In this document: positions 27,541-36,552 of the stretch, piece by piece | How positions within the stretch are numbered: position 1 is the stretch's first letter | Layout of the letters: every line of letters begins with the position of its first letter | Assembly (NCBI GenBank): GCA_024398055.1 | Contig: CP073749.1 | Coordinates: 2,852,594 to 2,916,593 of the forward strand | Source of the DNA: a bacterium SCSIO 12741 | GTDB taxonomy: Bacteria; Bacteroidota; Bacteroidia; Flavobacteriales_G; Salibacteraceae | Direction: 5' to 3' | Length of the DNA stretch: 64,000 bases | Notes under the pieces: model-generated | The model's input: the letters and a program-made list of their open reading frames with translations, nothing else | Databases searched by the model: none | Told to the model about the DNA's origin: nothing | Position numbers and translations under genes: made by a program

Positions 27541-27615
27541 GTTTTTGGATCAGTAATCCTAAAGCAATTAAGGACATCCACATCCGAGTAACAAAATTCA
27601 GAATTCAAACTTGAA

Positions 27616-28974
27616 TTACCCCAGTAATTCTCCGGCTAATTCGTCGAATTGAATTCCGTCAAAATTCCCTGAACTCATTAAGAGCAGATTACGATTCTGC
27701 CAGTTTAAGCTCTTGAGTTGTTCAACCAGTTTTTTAGAATCCGTGTATACCTGTAAGTCCTCACGGGCGAAGGCTTTCTTGACTTGTTCCGGGGAAATGG
27801 GAGGGAGTTTTTTGTGCTCCAAAGTTTTGGGGCTGTAGTATACGAAAGCTTGATCGGCGGTGTTCATAGCTCCTTCGTATTGCGCTAAAAACTCCTGGTT
27901 GAGCGAGCTAAATGTATGCAGCTCCATACAGGCGATCAGTTCTCTTTGCTCAAATTGTTTTTTAACGGCCGATGTGGTCGCTTTTAACTTAGAAGGGGAG
28001 TGGGCAAAGTCTTTAAATACCACGGAAGTTTCGTTCTCCAGCACTTTTTCCAAACGCTTAGCTGCGCCTTCAAATGTGCCGAAGGATTTTAGAATGGTTT
28101 CATCATCCAACCCCATTTGTCCCAATACCAACCAGGCTCCTCTCAAATTTTGAAGGTTATGTTCTCCAAATACTTGCAGAGGATATTCTTGTTCATTGTG
28201 AATTAGGTAAGTTACATTGTTACGAATCACGTGAGATGGAGTGTCGTAAGGAATGTAATTCTTTGGGCCCTTACCAGATTCTGCAATCTTCTTCAATTCA
28301 GGATCGCCTTGGTAATAGATCAAAGACCCATCCGGATCCACCGATTCGGCGAAAATGGAAAATTGCTCAACGTAGTTCTCAAAAGTGGGAAATACGTTGA
28401 TGTGGTCCCAGGCAATTCCACTGAGCAAAGCGACCTGAGGTTTGTACCAGTGAAACTTCGGACGTCTATCGATCGGCGAGGATAAGTATTCGTCTCCTTC
28501 CAACAGCATGTAGGGTGCTTCACGGGTAATTTTAACCATCCGCTCAAATCCCTTTAATTGAGCACCTACCATATAATCGGTATCCATTCCTTGTTCTTCC
28601 AACACGTGAAGGATCATGGACGTAATTGAGGTTTTTCCGTGCGAGCCGCCAATTACGATCCTTGTTTTGTCCAGCGATTCCTTGTACAAGTACTCCGGAT
28701 AGGAGTGAATGCTTAGACCGAGTTCCTGTGCTTTGAGCAATTCAGGATTGTCTGGCCGGGCGTGCATTCCCAGGATTATGGCATCCAAATCATTTGATAT
28801 TTTTTCCGGAAACCAGCCGTATTCCTGGGGAAGAAGGCCCACTTTTTCCAACCGACCTCTTGAGGGTTCAAAGATTTCGTCGTCCGATCCGGTAACGTGA
28901 TGACCCAATTCGTGAAGGGCAAGTGCCAGGTTGTGCATGGCGCTTCCGCCGATCGCAATGAAATGAATGCGCAT
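27616..28974 (-). CDS. mpl: UDP-N-acetylmuramate:L-alanyl-gamma-D-glutamyl-meso-diaminopimelate ligase
   Basis: Mur-ligase family enzyme that re-attaches recycled murein tripeptide to UDP-MurNAc. The N-terminal Rossmann-like motif HFIAIGGSAMHNLAL is that of Mpl/MurC. The ATP loop GGSHGKTSITSMI is at about residue 115, and the central domain motifs include LLEGDEYLSSP and WDHINVFP. The length of 452 residues is typical, and the HxN loops differ from MurC, supporting Mpl. The frame runs to a TTG at 28983; the ATG at 28974 begins MRIHFIAIGG and is chosen. It is convergent with the DUF4199-like gene. The product is cytoplasmic. Confidence 0.9.
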   Translation of the reverse strand: MRIHFIAIGGSAMHNLALALHELGHHVTGSDDEIFEPSRGRLEKVGLLPQEYGWFPEKISNDLDAIILGMHARPDNPELLKAQELGLSIHSYPEYLYKESLDKTRIVIGGSHGKTSITSMILHVLEEQGMDTDYMVGAQLKGFERMVKITREAPYMLLEGDEYLSSPIDRRPKFHWYKPQVALLSGIAWDHINVFPTFENYVEQFSIFAESVDPDGSLIYYQGDPELKKIAESGKGPKNYIPYDTPSHVIRNNVTYLIHNEQEYPLQVFGEHNLQNLRGAWLVLGQMGLDDETILKSFGTFEGAAKRLEKVLENETSVVFKDFAHSPSKLKATTSAVKKQFEQRELIACMELHTFSSLNQEFLAQYEGAMNTADQAFVYYSPKTLEHKKLPPISPEQVKKAFAREDLQVYTDSKKLVEQLKSLNWQNRNLLLMSSGNFDGIQFDELAGELLG

Positions 28975-29001
28975 GAAAATCAAAATTTATGCTAACATAA
29001 C

Positions 29002-29802
29002 ATGGAAAAGCCCGGTTTGGTTACTTGGGTGACCGGAATTTTAAACAGGGTTCTGTTACCTTTGATTGAAATGATTAAAGAAGAAGTTATATACGGGAAT
29101 AACGGCTTTTCGCTTTTCGCCTTTCCCTTCTTTTTTGTGGCCCTGTTGTGGGTTGCTTTTGCCTTTGATATGCTCGTCCCGTTTGAAATGGCCAACCTGG
29201 GTGTTTATCCCAGAAGTTTTGCGGGATTGTTGGGGATTTTTACCATGCCATTTGTACATGGATCGCTCAATCACTTAATGAGCAACTCGGCACCGTTGAT
29301 TGTTTTAGGCGGGCTGGTCTATTATTTCTACCGACCTATTTTTTATCGAATTTACTTTTTTGGAATCGTGTCCACAGGAATCATGGTTTGGCTATTTGCC
29401 CGGCCTTCATTCCATATCGGGGCCAGTGGTTTGGTTTATGCCTTAGCCTCATTCCTTTTCTTCAGCGGAATGTTTCGAAAGTCCTATCGACTGATGGCTA
29501 TATCCCTGTTGGTTGTGTTTCTGTATGGAAGTTTGATCTGGGGTATTTTCCCTTTTAAACCCGGGATATCCTGGGAAGGACACTTGTTTGGTGGAATTTC
29601 TGGATTGGGAATTGCTATTTTCTACCGCAAGTTTCAGGTAGTGCGTAAACGTAAATACTCTTGGGAAGTGATCGATGAAGACCTCGAAATTGAGCATTAC
29701 GAGTCTCGCTATGGGGAAAAATATTGGGAAGATAAACCCAATCCGGCACCGCCTCAAATTCCAGTTATCCGGTACTTTTTCAAGAAAAAAGAAGAAGATT
29801 AG
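29002..29802 (+). CDS. Rhomboid family intramembrane serine protease
   Basis: Six-helix intramembrane protease. The catalytic Ser is residue 142 in the GASGLVYALAS helix and the partner His is residue 194 in WEGHLFGG. The HGSLNHLMSNS segment (His86, His91, Asn95) matches the oxyanion region of the family. The C-terminal 55 residues are charged and cytoplasmic, ending in KKKEED. The length of 266 residues is longer than the bare rhomboid core because of this tail. The stop overlaps the convergent flavodoxin gene by four bases. Its substrates are unknown. Confidence 0.92.
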   Translation: MEKPGLVTWVTGILNRVLLPLIEMIKEEVIYGNNGFSLFAFPFFFVALLWVAFAFDMLVPFEMANLGVYPRSFAGLLGIFTMPFVHGSLNHLMSNSAPLIVLGGLVYYFYRPIFYRIYFFGIVSTGIMVWLFARPSFHIGASGLVYALASFLFFSGMFRKSYRLMAISLLVVFLYGSLIWGIFPFKPGISWEGHLFGGISGLGIAIFYRKFQVVRKRKYSWEVIDEDLEIEHYESRYGEKYWEDKPNPAPPQIPVIRYFFKKKEED

Positions 29803-30317
29803 TTCCTTCCGAACTCCGATTTAATTTGCTCCGACCATTGATCGACGCGCTCCTCGGTAAGGTCATCCTGGTTGTCTTCATCCAGGCAAAGTCCGATAAA
29901 GGTATCATCGTCAATTTGAGCTTTTGAAGCATCATGTTCGTAGCCTTCCGTAGGCCACTGCCCAATGATTTTTGCTCCATTTTTCTCTGCCATTTTTCCA
30001 ATGATGCCAATGCCATCACAGAAATAGGTGCTGTAGCCAAACTGATCGCCCAAGCCAAAAAGAGCAATGGTTTTTCCTTGGAGATCCAATTCCGCAAAAC
30101 GGTTGTAAAAATCATCCCAAGCGCTTTGCAACTGACCATCGTGCCAGGTAGATAGTCCAAAGATGAGTTGATCATACTCCAAAATCTCCGGACCTTCAAT
30201 GTCATAAACATCAAAGAGATCCACCTGTTCAGTTCCACCCAGCCGTTCGCGGATCATTCTGGCCACCGCCTCGGTACATCCTGTATCTGATCCAAAAAAC
30301 AATCCAATTTTACTCAT
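29799..30317 (-). CDS. fldA: Flavodoxin
   Basis: FMN-binding electron carrier of the long-chain flavodoxin type. The phosphate-binding loop GSDTGCTEAVA is at residues 9-19, the isoalloxazine loop GLSTWHDGQLQSAWDDF near residue 55, and LFGLGDQFGYSTYFCDG near 90-105 includes the long-chain insertion area. The length of 172 residues fits. It probably serves low-potential reactions such as those of IspH, MtaB and RimO, all encoded in this window, which is a plausible but unproved link. It is convergent with the rhomboid gene. Confidence 0.93.
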   Translation of the reverse strand: MSKIGLFFGSDTGCTEAVARMIRERLGGTEQVDLFDVYDIEGPEILEYDQLIFGLSTWHDGQLQSAWDDFYNRFAELDLQGKTIALFGLGDQFGYSTYFCDGIGIIGKMAEKNGAKIIGQWPTEGYEHDASKAQIDDDTFIGLCLDEDNQDDLTEERVDQWSEQIKSEFGRN

Positions 30318-30345
30318 AGCATTCTTGTTGTTCCCAATAGGGCAT

Positions 30346-30381
30346 AAAAAAACCTACTTCGACAAAGCTCAGTAGGTTTTC
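30346..30381 (-). terminator. Intrinsic terminator after rplS
   Basis: On the minus strand, AAAACCTACT and AGTAGGTTTT form a 10-bp stem with a 12-base loop, followed by a run of Ts. It lies 38 bases past the rplS stop. Confidence 0.75.
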
Positions 30382-30418
30382 TTGAGTAATACGGTTGACA
30401 AGCCCGTGTTGTTCAGGC

Positions 30419-30769
30419 TTAAATTCTTTTCTCTTTAATCCGTGCAGATTTTCCTTTACGGTCTCTTAGGTAGAAGATACGTGCGCGACGTACAACACCT
30501 ACTTTGTTTACTGTAATGCTCTCAATGAATGGAGAGGATACTGGAAAAATTCTTTCCACTCCCATTCCACTGGAAACTTTGCGTACAGTGAATGTCTCGG
30601 TAGAACCACCGCCTCTGCGCTGGATCACAACACCACGAAACTGCTGAACCCTTTCTTTATTACCCTCACGGATTTTGTAATCCACAGTGATGGTATCTCC
30701 GGCTTTGAATTCAGGCAATTGTTTGCCTACCGCAGCCATTTCCTCAACCTCTCTAATAATTTGATCCAT
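30419..30769 (-). CDS. rplS: Large ribosomal subunit protein bL19
   Basis: Ribosomal protein L19, located at the 30S-50S interface. The conserved [53 protein letters not shown] and the closing [21 protein letters not shown] are all visible. The length of 116 residues is standard. It follows trmD in the same direction with 80 bases between them, the usual trmD-rplS order. A TAAGTTTG box at 30802-30809 on the minus strand is a candidate promoter of its own. A terminator lies downstream. Confidence 0.97.
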   Translation of the reverse strand: MDQIIREVEEMAAVGKQLPEFKAGDTITVDYKIREGNKERVQQFRGVVIQRRGGGSTETFTVRKVSSGMGVERIFPVSSPFIESITVNKVGVVRRARIFYLRDRKGKSARIKEKRI

Positions 30770-30849
30770 GGTTCTTTATTTACCTTCGAAAAATAAGCGT
30801 GCAAACTTAAGGATTTTTCTTTAATTGGTAGTCAATCAAAGAATAGAAT

Positions 30850-31530
30850 TTATTTTTCATCCAACAGATCCGGACGGCGTTGACGGGTTCGCTCCAGAGC
30901 CTGTTCCATTCTCCAATTGTCGATGGCCTTCAAATTACCGGAAGTCAGAATTTCAGGAACCTGCATTCCTTTCCATTCGCGAGGGCGGGTATAGACTGGG
31001 GGAGAGAGCAATTCATCCTGAAAGGAATCCGTGAGCGCAGAGGTTTCATCACCCAATACCCCGGGTAGCAAACGAACCACACTGTCTACCAAGACAGCGG
31101 CCGCCAATTCACCTCCAGTAAGTACATAGCTGCCAATAGAAATTTCCAGGGTCACATATTTTTCACGAATCCGTTCGTCGATTCCCTTGTAATGCCCACA
31201 AATAAGAAGGAGATTTTCCCGAATGCTCAGGCTATTGGCCCGTGCTTGTTCGTATAGCTCTCCATCGGGGGTGAGAAAAATAACCTCGTCGTAGTCCCGT
31301 TCCGCCTGTAACTTATCGATAAGTTCACCCAAGGGCTCGGGCATGAGAACCATACCAGCTCCTCCGCCAAATTGGTAATCATCGACCTGTTGGTAGTTTC
31401 CCTTTCCAAATTCCCGTAAATCGTGAACTTGAATAGTAACCAGATTTTTGGCCTGAGCGCGTTGAACAATAGATTGTCCAAGTGGCCCAGTCAACAAGTC
31501 GGGTACCACTGATATAATATCAATGTGCAT
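30850..31530 (-). CDS. trmD: tRNA (guanine37-N1)-methyltransferase
   Basis: SPOUT-class methyltransferase that modifies G37 of tRNAs and prevents +1 frameshifting. Signatures are the start MHIDIISVVPDLL, QVDDYQFGGGAGMVLMPEP, LLICGHYKGIDERIREKYV, the trefoil-knot SAM site EISIGSYVLTGGELAA, and YTRPREWKGMQVPE. The length of 226 residues is normal. It is the first gene of trmD-rplS. A TAACTTTG promoter box ends only four bases before the ATG, which predicts a leaderless transcript. Confidence 0.97.
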   Translation of the reverse strand: MHIDIISVVPDLLTGPLGQSIVQRAQAKNLVTIQVHDLREFGKGNYQQVDDYQFGGGAGMVLMPEPLGELIDKLQAERDYDEVIFLTPDGELYEQARANSLSIRENLLLICGHYKGIDERIREKYVTLEISIGSYVLTGGELAAAVLVDSVVRLLPGVLGDETSALTDSFQDELLSPPVYTRPREWKGMQVPEILTSGNLKAIDNWRMEQALERTRQRRPDLLDEK

Positions 31531-31534
31531 GGCG

Positions 31535-31542
31535 CAAAGTTA
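31535..31542 (-). promoter_or_regulatory. Candidate -7 box for trmD
   Basis: TAACTTTG on the minus strand, followed by CGCC and then the trmD ATG. With transcription beginning a few bases after the box, the first base of the mRNA would be at or next to the start codon. A -33 TTTG is not evident. Confidence 0.45.
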
Positions 31543-31565
31543 GTCAGGAAAGACTAAGGGATGGA

Positions 31566-32327
31566 TCAGCTTCCAACCAGCTCGTCGTATGAACGAGTGA
31601 TCTTCAGATTATCAGGAAAAATCTCTTTACCCATGGTGATAAAATCCTGGGCTTCTGAAGACCGGCCACTTTCGTTTAAGTAACGAGCGTAAATGATGAA
31701 TCCGGTGATTAGGGCATCACGGGTAATATCATCTGGAACGGCATCACCTGATTTGTATTTCTCCTTAATTTGAGGAACAACCACATCAATGATTTTTTGA
31801 CCTTCGGCATTTTTGGAAAGCAGCATGCTGGCTCCCAAAGCCAATTGGATGTTCTCATCATCTTTACGAACTTTAGCCACCTTCTTCAACCAGGAAGCAC
31901 CTTTACTAAACTTATCTTCATTGATGTGGTAAAGTGCCTCTTCCAGGCCAATGGTCACGAGTTCGTTGTAAAATTCGATGTTGTCTTCCAACGCATAGGT
32001 AGCGATGTTCTTTTTCTCACACTTGGCGTGATACTTCATGGCCTTCTCACCAAACTTGAGAGCCATTTTTAATCCACCGTAGTAGTCGAAGGCCTCCGGA
32101 TCAACTTCCTTAAACTTTACGATACACATAGAAGCGTATAGGTAAGGTTCTGGATCGCTGCGATATTTTTCCGTTTCGGTCATCTTAAGGGCCCTGGCGT
32201 AGCAGGCTTCGTATTTTTCAAGCAAATACATGTCAAACAGTTTATCCTGTTTTCCACCAATTACTTGAGCATTCAGTGAAACTACTGTTACGAATAAGGA
32301 GAAAAGGAGCAAGAAAAGTTGTCTCAT
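31566..32327 (-). CDS. Exported TPR-like protein of unknown function
   Basis: Exported helical protein, not recognised beyond TPR-like character. The frame begins at 32387, but the ATG at 32327 opens a clear signal peptide (MRQLFLLLFSLFVTVVSLNAQ) and is preferred. The mature part consists of amphipathic helices with paired motifs such as YLLEKYEACYARALKMTE and YLNESGRSSEAQDFITMGKE, typical of tetratricopeptide-type scaffolds in the periplasm. It is in the same direction as trmD but ends 35 bases before the trmD start. Partner unknown. Confidence 0.8.
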   Translation of the reverse strand: MRQLFLLLFSLFVTVVSLNAQVIGGKQDKLFDMYLLEKYEACYARALKMTETEKYRSDPEPYLYASMCIVKFKEVDPEAFDYYGGLKMALKFGEKAMKYHAKCEKKNIATYALEDNIEFYNELVTIGLEEALYHINEDKFSKGASWLKKVAKVRKDDENIQLALGASMLLSKNAEGQKIIDVVVPQIKEKYKSGDAVPDDITRDALITGFIIYARYLNESGRSSEAQDFITMGKEIFPDNLKITRSYDELVGS

Positions 32328-32462
32328 ATAACGACTTTTATGACGGGCTATTTTTTTGCCAAAGGTCAAAAATATTGATTTCGACAATATATAAACGGAA
32401 CTTTTTCATCTATTCTTCCCGTCCGTTGTTCTTATTTTGTTACCAAATTGCTTGCCATAGAT

Positions 32463-33014
32463 ATGAAAGAAACCATTGGAGAACGAATTTCGGTAGTAAG
32501 AGAAAGGCAGTTTCTGGAAGTTTTAATTTCCGGAAAAGGTAAGGTTTGGCAGGAGTCAGTGCTCTTTGCATGGGTCCTTATGTGGACTCTTATAGGAATC
32601 TATATCATTAGTTATATGTTCATGGTCGACATGACTGGAGAGCAGCGAATTTTCTTTTTGGGTTACCTGGTTTTTTGGGGATATTTCGAATATACCTGGG
32701 GACGCGCCTGGTTCTGGAAAAAATTTGGCGTCGAAAGGATTCGAATTTCAGATGGCCACCTCGAAATCAAAAATGATGTTAGAGGTTATGGCAAGGTAAA
32801 GCGGTACTTTCTGGAGAATATCCATGATTTAGGGGTGATCAATCAGAACGAGAAATCTTTTTCAGCGGTGTATTTTCGCTCCTTTTGGACGGTAGGTGGC
32901 GAAACGGTTGGCTTCGAATACATGGGGCAAAAGGTGATTCTTGGAAGGCAACTTCCCGCAGAGGAGGCTAGGCGGGTTGCTTCTTTAATTAGAAAGTACC
33001 TGAAAAGAAAATGA
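32463..33014 (+). CDS. Small membrane protein of unknown function
   Basis: A 183-residue protein with two hydrophobic segments: SVLFAWVLMWTLIGIYIISY and a second around IFFLGYLVFWGYFEYTW. A soluble beta-rich domain follows that resembles a PH-like fold in its strand pattern (inference). The open frame begins at a TTG at 32448; the ATG at 32463 (MKETIGERISVV) is chosen. It is isolated between oppositely oriented neighbours. No family was recognised. Confidence 0.72.
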   Translation: MKETIGERISVVRERQFLEVLISGKGKVWQESVLFAWVLMWTLIGIYIISYMFMVDMTGEQRIFFLGYLVFWGYFEYTWGRAWFWKKFGVERIRISDGHLEIKNDVRGYGKVKRYFLENIHDLGVINQNEKSFSAVYFRSFWTVGGETVGFEYMGQKVILGRQLPAEEARRVASLIRKYLKRK

Positions 33015-33041
33015 TGAATCCGATAGCGATGGGATTCGAAT

Positions 33042-34085
33042 TCAGAATTCAGAATTAAAAACCGTCGTTTTCACCCTTCTGGTTTTTACCCCTTCTCGAT
33101 TTTCTTCAAGAACCAGGCTTTGGGCTTCGGGTTGTTCAAATACTTCTTTTAGGTTCAACACTCTTCCCATGGGGATGGAATGTTTTAGGCAGGATTTGAA
33201 AAAGTCTTCCCGCTTCCAGGTTCCAATTTTTTCTTGAAGGACTGCTTGCAACTCGGCTCTGTTTTTAACCCGGAGTTCGTTGCTAGCCAAAGAGGGAAGG
33301 GGCTCGATCGACAGAACTTTAAGGAGTGATTCAAATTGCTTGTTGTTTCCCACGGCTAAAACCAAGGGCAAATTATCAGAAGAATAGAACAAGTCTCCAT
33401 AAGGAGCAATATTCGGATGGAGTGTACCCATTGGTTGAGGAACATGCTCTTCCATCAAGAAGTTGGTGGCTTGATTGACCAAAGAGGCCAGTGCTGCTTC
33501 ATAAAGAGATACCGTTACCCGTTGAGGGCGTTTTTGATTAAGCAGGGCTACCAACAACCCTTCCTTCAATTGATGGGCGGCTAAGACATCTATAAGAGCC
33601 ACCGGCATTTTTACAGGATCTCCATCGGGATGTCCGCTCATGGATATAAATCCGGTTTCTGCCTGCAGCACTACATCAAAGGCTGCTCGGGGCGAATCAG
33701 GACCAAATCCATTAATTTCTCCAACAATCAATTTGGGGTTGATCTCAATAAGATGGGCATAGGTGAGCCCAAATTTTTCTCCATCCCCATGTTTGAAATT
33801 GGTAATGACCACATCGGCTTCCTGAAGGTAGGATCGAAGAGTTTCGAAGTCCTCAGCGTTGAGGTAGTCCAGACGCAAAACCTCTTTGTTCCAATTTACC
33901 GAGGAATAATACGCCGATATAGGCGCCTCGCTGGATTCAGTAGGCAACTTCCACCGACGAGTGATGTCTCCGGCCTTGCGGCTTTCCACTTTGGTCACGG
34001 TGCAGCCCATTTCGGCAAAGAACATACCTACAGCAGGACCGGCAAGTACACTGGCCAGTTCTACTATTTTCAAATCTTTTAGCAT
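33042..34085 (-). CDS. CaiB/BaiF family CoA transferase
   Basis: Class III CoA transferase or racemase family. The N-terminus LKIVELASVLAGPAVGMFFAEMG and RRWKLPTESSEAP follow the family pattern. The catalytic Asp is in the RAAFDVVLQAETGFISM segment, where class III enzymes form an aspartyl-CoA thioester. GHPDGDPVKMPVALIDVLAAH comes next. At 347 residues it is slightly shorter than the usual 380-410. It ends close to a convergent small membrane protein gene and starts three bases before the glycosyltransferase gene's end. The acyl substrates are not readable. Confidence 0.88.
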   Translation of the reverse strand: MLKDLKIVELASVLAGPAVGMFFAEMGCTVTKVESRKAGDITRRWKLPTESSEAPISAYYSSVNWNKEVLRLDYLNAEDFETLRSYLQEADVVITNFKHGDGEKFGLTYAHLIEINPKLIVGEINGFGPDSPRAAFDVVLQAETGFISMSGHPDGDPVKMPVALIDVLAAHQLKEGLLVALLNQKRPQRVTVSLYEAALASLVNQATNFLMEEHVPQPMGTLHPNIAPYGDLFYSSDNLPLVLAVGNNKQFESLLKVLSIEPLPSLASNELRVKNRAELQAVLQEKIGTWKREDFFKSCLKHSIPMGRVLNLKEVFEQPEAQSLVLEENREGVKTRRVKTTVFNSEF

Positions 34086-34088
34086 GGT

Positions 34089-35210
34089 TTAAAGCGTTTT
34101 GCTGAAATCAACGATGGCTTCTCCGAAGCGCTTCCAGGACTTTTCGTCCTTCAGGTCTTGAATGTGTTGCTGGTAATCGATTCTTGGGTTTCGTTCATAA
34201 AACTCACGAATGCCACCCACCAACGATTCGGCCGAAGGCTCTTTGATAATATGCCCGGTCTTGTTGTCGTAGATAGTGTCTTTCAATCCACCCACATCGG
34301 TAGCCAAAATGGGTAGGTTAAAGTGATAGCAGATATAAGTAATCCCACTCTGCGTAGCCGACTTATAAGGAAGAATGCACACATCAGCGGCACTAAAGAA
34401 GGCTGGAATCTCCCGATCACTGATGTAATCATTAAAGAGGTGGATTCGCTCCTTGTTTCGGTTGGTATCAATCAACTGTTGATACTTGTCGAAGCTGGAA
34501 TAGCTTTCACCCGCAATAATCAACTGGTAACTCTCATCCAACTGATCGAAGGCTTCAATCAATAAGTCCAGGCCTTTGTAGTCGCGGATAAATCCAAAGA
34601 ACAAAAGCGTTTTCTTGTCTGGGTCAAGTTTCAGTTTTTGGCGGCTTGCCAAGGTATCCTCACGAGGGCCAAAGTGATCATATATCGGGTGGTCCATTCG
34701 TAGGCACTTGGCGTCGTTTCCGGCCATGGAATACAAATCGTCCTGAACTGATCCACTCATGGCAATAAAACCGGTATTTCTTTTGAGGAAGTAGTTGGTA
34801 AACGGTTTATCAATGATGCGCGATTCGTGTGGAATCACATTGTCCAAAATGGTAATCACCTTGGTGTGTGGAGCCATTCTTCCTGCAACCGTTCCAAGAG
34901 AAGGGCCGAAAAAAGACATCCAATATTTCATGATCAACAAATCCGGATTGAATTGTCGAATCTTTTTGGCGGTACTTAGGTAACTAAAGGGGTTAATACT
35001 GTCTAATACTTCAACACTATCGATGGGGTCAGCAAGATCGTCATCCGTTACGTATTGGGTTTTTCCAGGAAATAGAAAATCTGGGTACTGCCTGGAAAAC
35101 GTAAAGGCTTTTACCTCATGTTCTTTTTCAAAAGCCCGGTAGAGTGAGGCGTTAAATTGAGCAATTCCCCCGCGAAAAGGGTAAAAGGTAGAGAGGTAGG
35201 CTATCCTCAT
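34089..35210 (-). CDS. Glycosyltransferase family 4 protein
   Basis: GT-B fold sugar transferase acting on an envelope polysaccharide or lipid. The N-terminal domain opens with AYLSTFYPFRGGIAQFNASL. The C-terminal donor-binding domain has LLFFGFIRDYKGLDLLIEAF, the EPAF-like FFSAADVCILPYKSATQSGIT and PILATDVGGLKDTI. The length of 373 residues is normal. Its start overlaps the end of the GT9 gene by four bases, and the CoA transferase gene follows, so the three are probably one transcript. The specific sugar is unknown. Confidence 0.92.
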   Translation of the reverse strand: MRIAYLSTFYPFRGGIAQFNASLYRAFEKEHEVKAFTFSRQYPDFLFPGKTQYVTDDDLADPIDSVEVLDSINPFSYLSTAKKIRQFNPDLLIMKYWMSFFGPSLGTVAGRMAPHTKVITILDNVIPHESRIIDKPFTNYFLKRNTGFIAMSGSVQDDLYSMAGNDAKCLRMDHPIYDHFGPREDTLASRQKLKLDPDKKTLLFFGFIRDYKGLDLLIEAFDQLDESYQLIIAGESYSSFDKYQQLIDTNRNKERIHLFNDYISDREIPAFFSAADVCILPYKSATQSGITYICYHFNLPILATDVGGLKDTIYDNKTGHIIKEPSAESLVGGIREFYERNPRIDYQQHIQDLKDEKSWKRFGEAIVDFSKTL

Positions 35211-36310
35211 AGAGTTTTTTCTTTGAGCGCTTCGGCGGCATCAAAAACGGTGTCCACAGACAAATCGTGCATACAGCGTCGTTCACGTGAACAGGTATTA
35301 CCATAATAGCAATCACAGCCGGAAACCGGTTCAACGATCATCCCTCTACCGTAAAGTTCAAATTCGTATTTGTTGAAGATGTTATTAAACAACAACAACT
35401 CCTTCTTCAAGGCAATGGCGATATGCATCATCATAGATACTTGAGTAACGATAATGTCACAACTATCGGATAGGGCTATAAATTCAGCCAGCGAAAAGTG
35501 TCCTGGGTAGTAGGCTCCGGTTTCTTGGTGGTAAATCCGGTTTTGGTGATCTTCTTGTTCACCTCCAAGCAATACCGGAAAGTATCCGGCATTTTGCAGC
35601 CTTTTTATAAAATCAACCCAATATTGTTCGGGCCATAGTCTTGTTTGCCAGCGAGCTCCACATCCGGTATTTAATCCGATGATGGGCTTGCCCTCAGTAT
35701 TTTCAGTTTGGAAGATTTGTTTCCACTTGGCCACAAGGGCTTTATCAATGTTGATCAAGTAGTCCTCATTTCTAAAATCAAAGTGACAGATTTCAAAAAT
35801 CTCTTCCAGGTAATTCTTCGTGTTCTTGATGGATAGGTGATCAAAAAATCCAGTGAGCAACTTGTGCTCGGCTTTATCCGTTGCCGCATCTATGTGACCA
35901 TTTTCCCAAGTAAAGCCGTATTTCTCTTTCGCATCTACTTGCTTGAGAAGCATACAGGCCTCTTTGTCTTTGTCCAGGTTTAGGGCAATGTCGAAAGTCT
36001 CATTCTGCAAAATGAAAAGGGACAAAGCATCGGGCTTGTAAATCCGATCGATTTGTTCCTTAGGCAAAACTGCTGGGCTTAAAGTCAACCAGGTAATGTG
36101 ACAGTTTGGGTATTCGGCCCGGTATCGAGTTAAAAGAGGCGTGGTGCGAATAACATCTCCAATAGCACCCAACTTAATAATCAGAATGCGCTTGCTGATC
36201 GGAGAATAGTGAGAACAATCAGGACAAGCAACAGGCTCAATCTTGTTTGGTTTACAGGGGATATGCCCTTGAAAATGTTTACAATCGTAATGGATGTCGC
36301 TTAGTTTCAT
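35207..36310 (-). CDS. Glycosyltransferase family 9 (heptosyltransferase-like) with Cys clusters
   Basis: GT9 family enzyme related to lipopolysaccharide heptosyltransferases. The core begins at ILIIKLGAIGDVIRTTPLL (about residue 42), with GLNTGCGARWQTRLWP in the donor region and LGGEQEDHQ before the final helices. A short N-terminal module has four Cys (residues 10, 19, 29, 32), and a second Cys group lies at the end (SGCDCYYGNTCSRERRCM). Both suggest metal binding, and this arrangement occurs in a recognised GT9 subgroup. It is the first gene of a coupled pair with the GT4 enzyme. Likely function: LPS or glycan core synthesis. Confidence 0.88.
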   Translation of the reverse strand: MKLSDIHYDCKHFQGHIPCKPNKIEPVACPDCSHYSPISKRILIIKLGAIGDVIRTTPLLTRYRAEYPNCHITWLTLSPAVLPKEQIDRIYKPDALSLFILQNETFDIALNLDKDKEACMLLKQVDAKEKYGFTWENGHIDAATDKAEHKLLTGFFDHLSIKNTKNYLEEIFEICHFDFRNEDYLINIDKALVAKWKQIFQTENTEGKPIIGLNTGCGARWQTRLWPEQYWVDFIKRLQNAGYFPVLLGGEQEDHQNRIYHQETGAYYPGHFSLAEFIALSDSCDIIVTQVSMMMHIAIALKKELLLFNNIFNKYEFELYGRGMIVEPVSGCDCYYGNTCSRERRCMHDLSVDTVFDAAEALKEKTL

Positions 36311-36552
36311 ACTGACCCTTCAAATAATCGTTTACTGGATCGGAAATGCCCGGTATTCAGCCTTTTCAGAAAGCTGCAAACTTAGTGATTGATACGGGAT
36401 TTTGCAAAATAGAAAACCCGCTAATGAATGGTTATCTGGCCTGGGATTGGGAAGGGGGAGATCGCCTTTACCAAAATTGATTCGCGTCGTGTGTATATTT
36501 GTTAGGAGCCGACGAGTTAAAATCGGTTCCAAAAACGACCGAAAATCCATCC

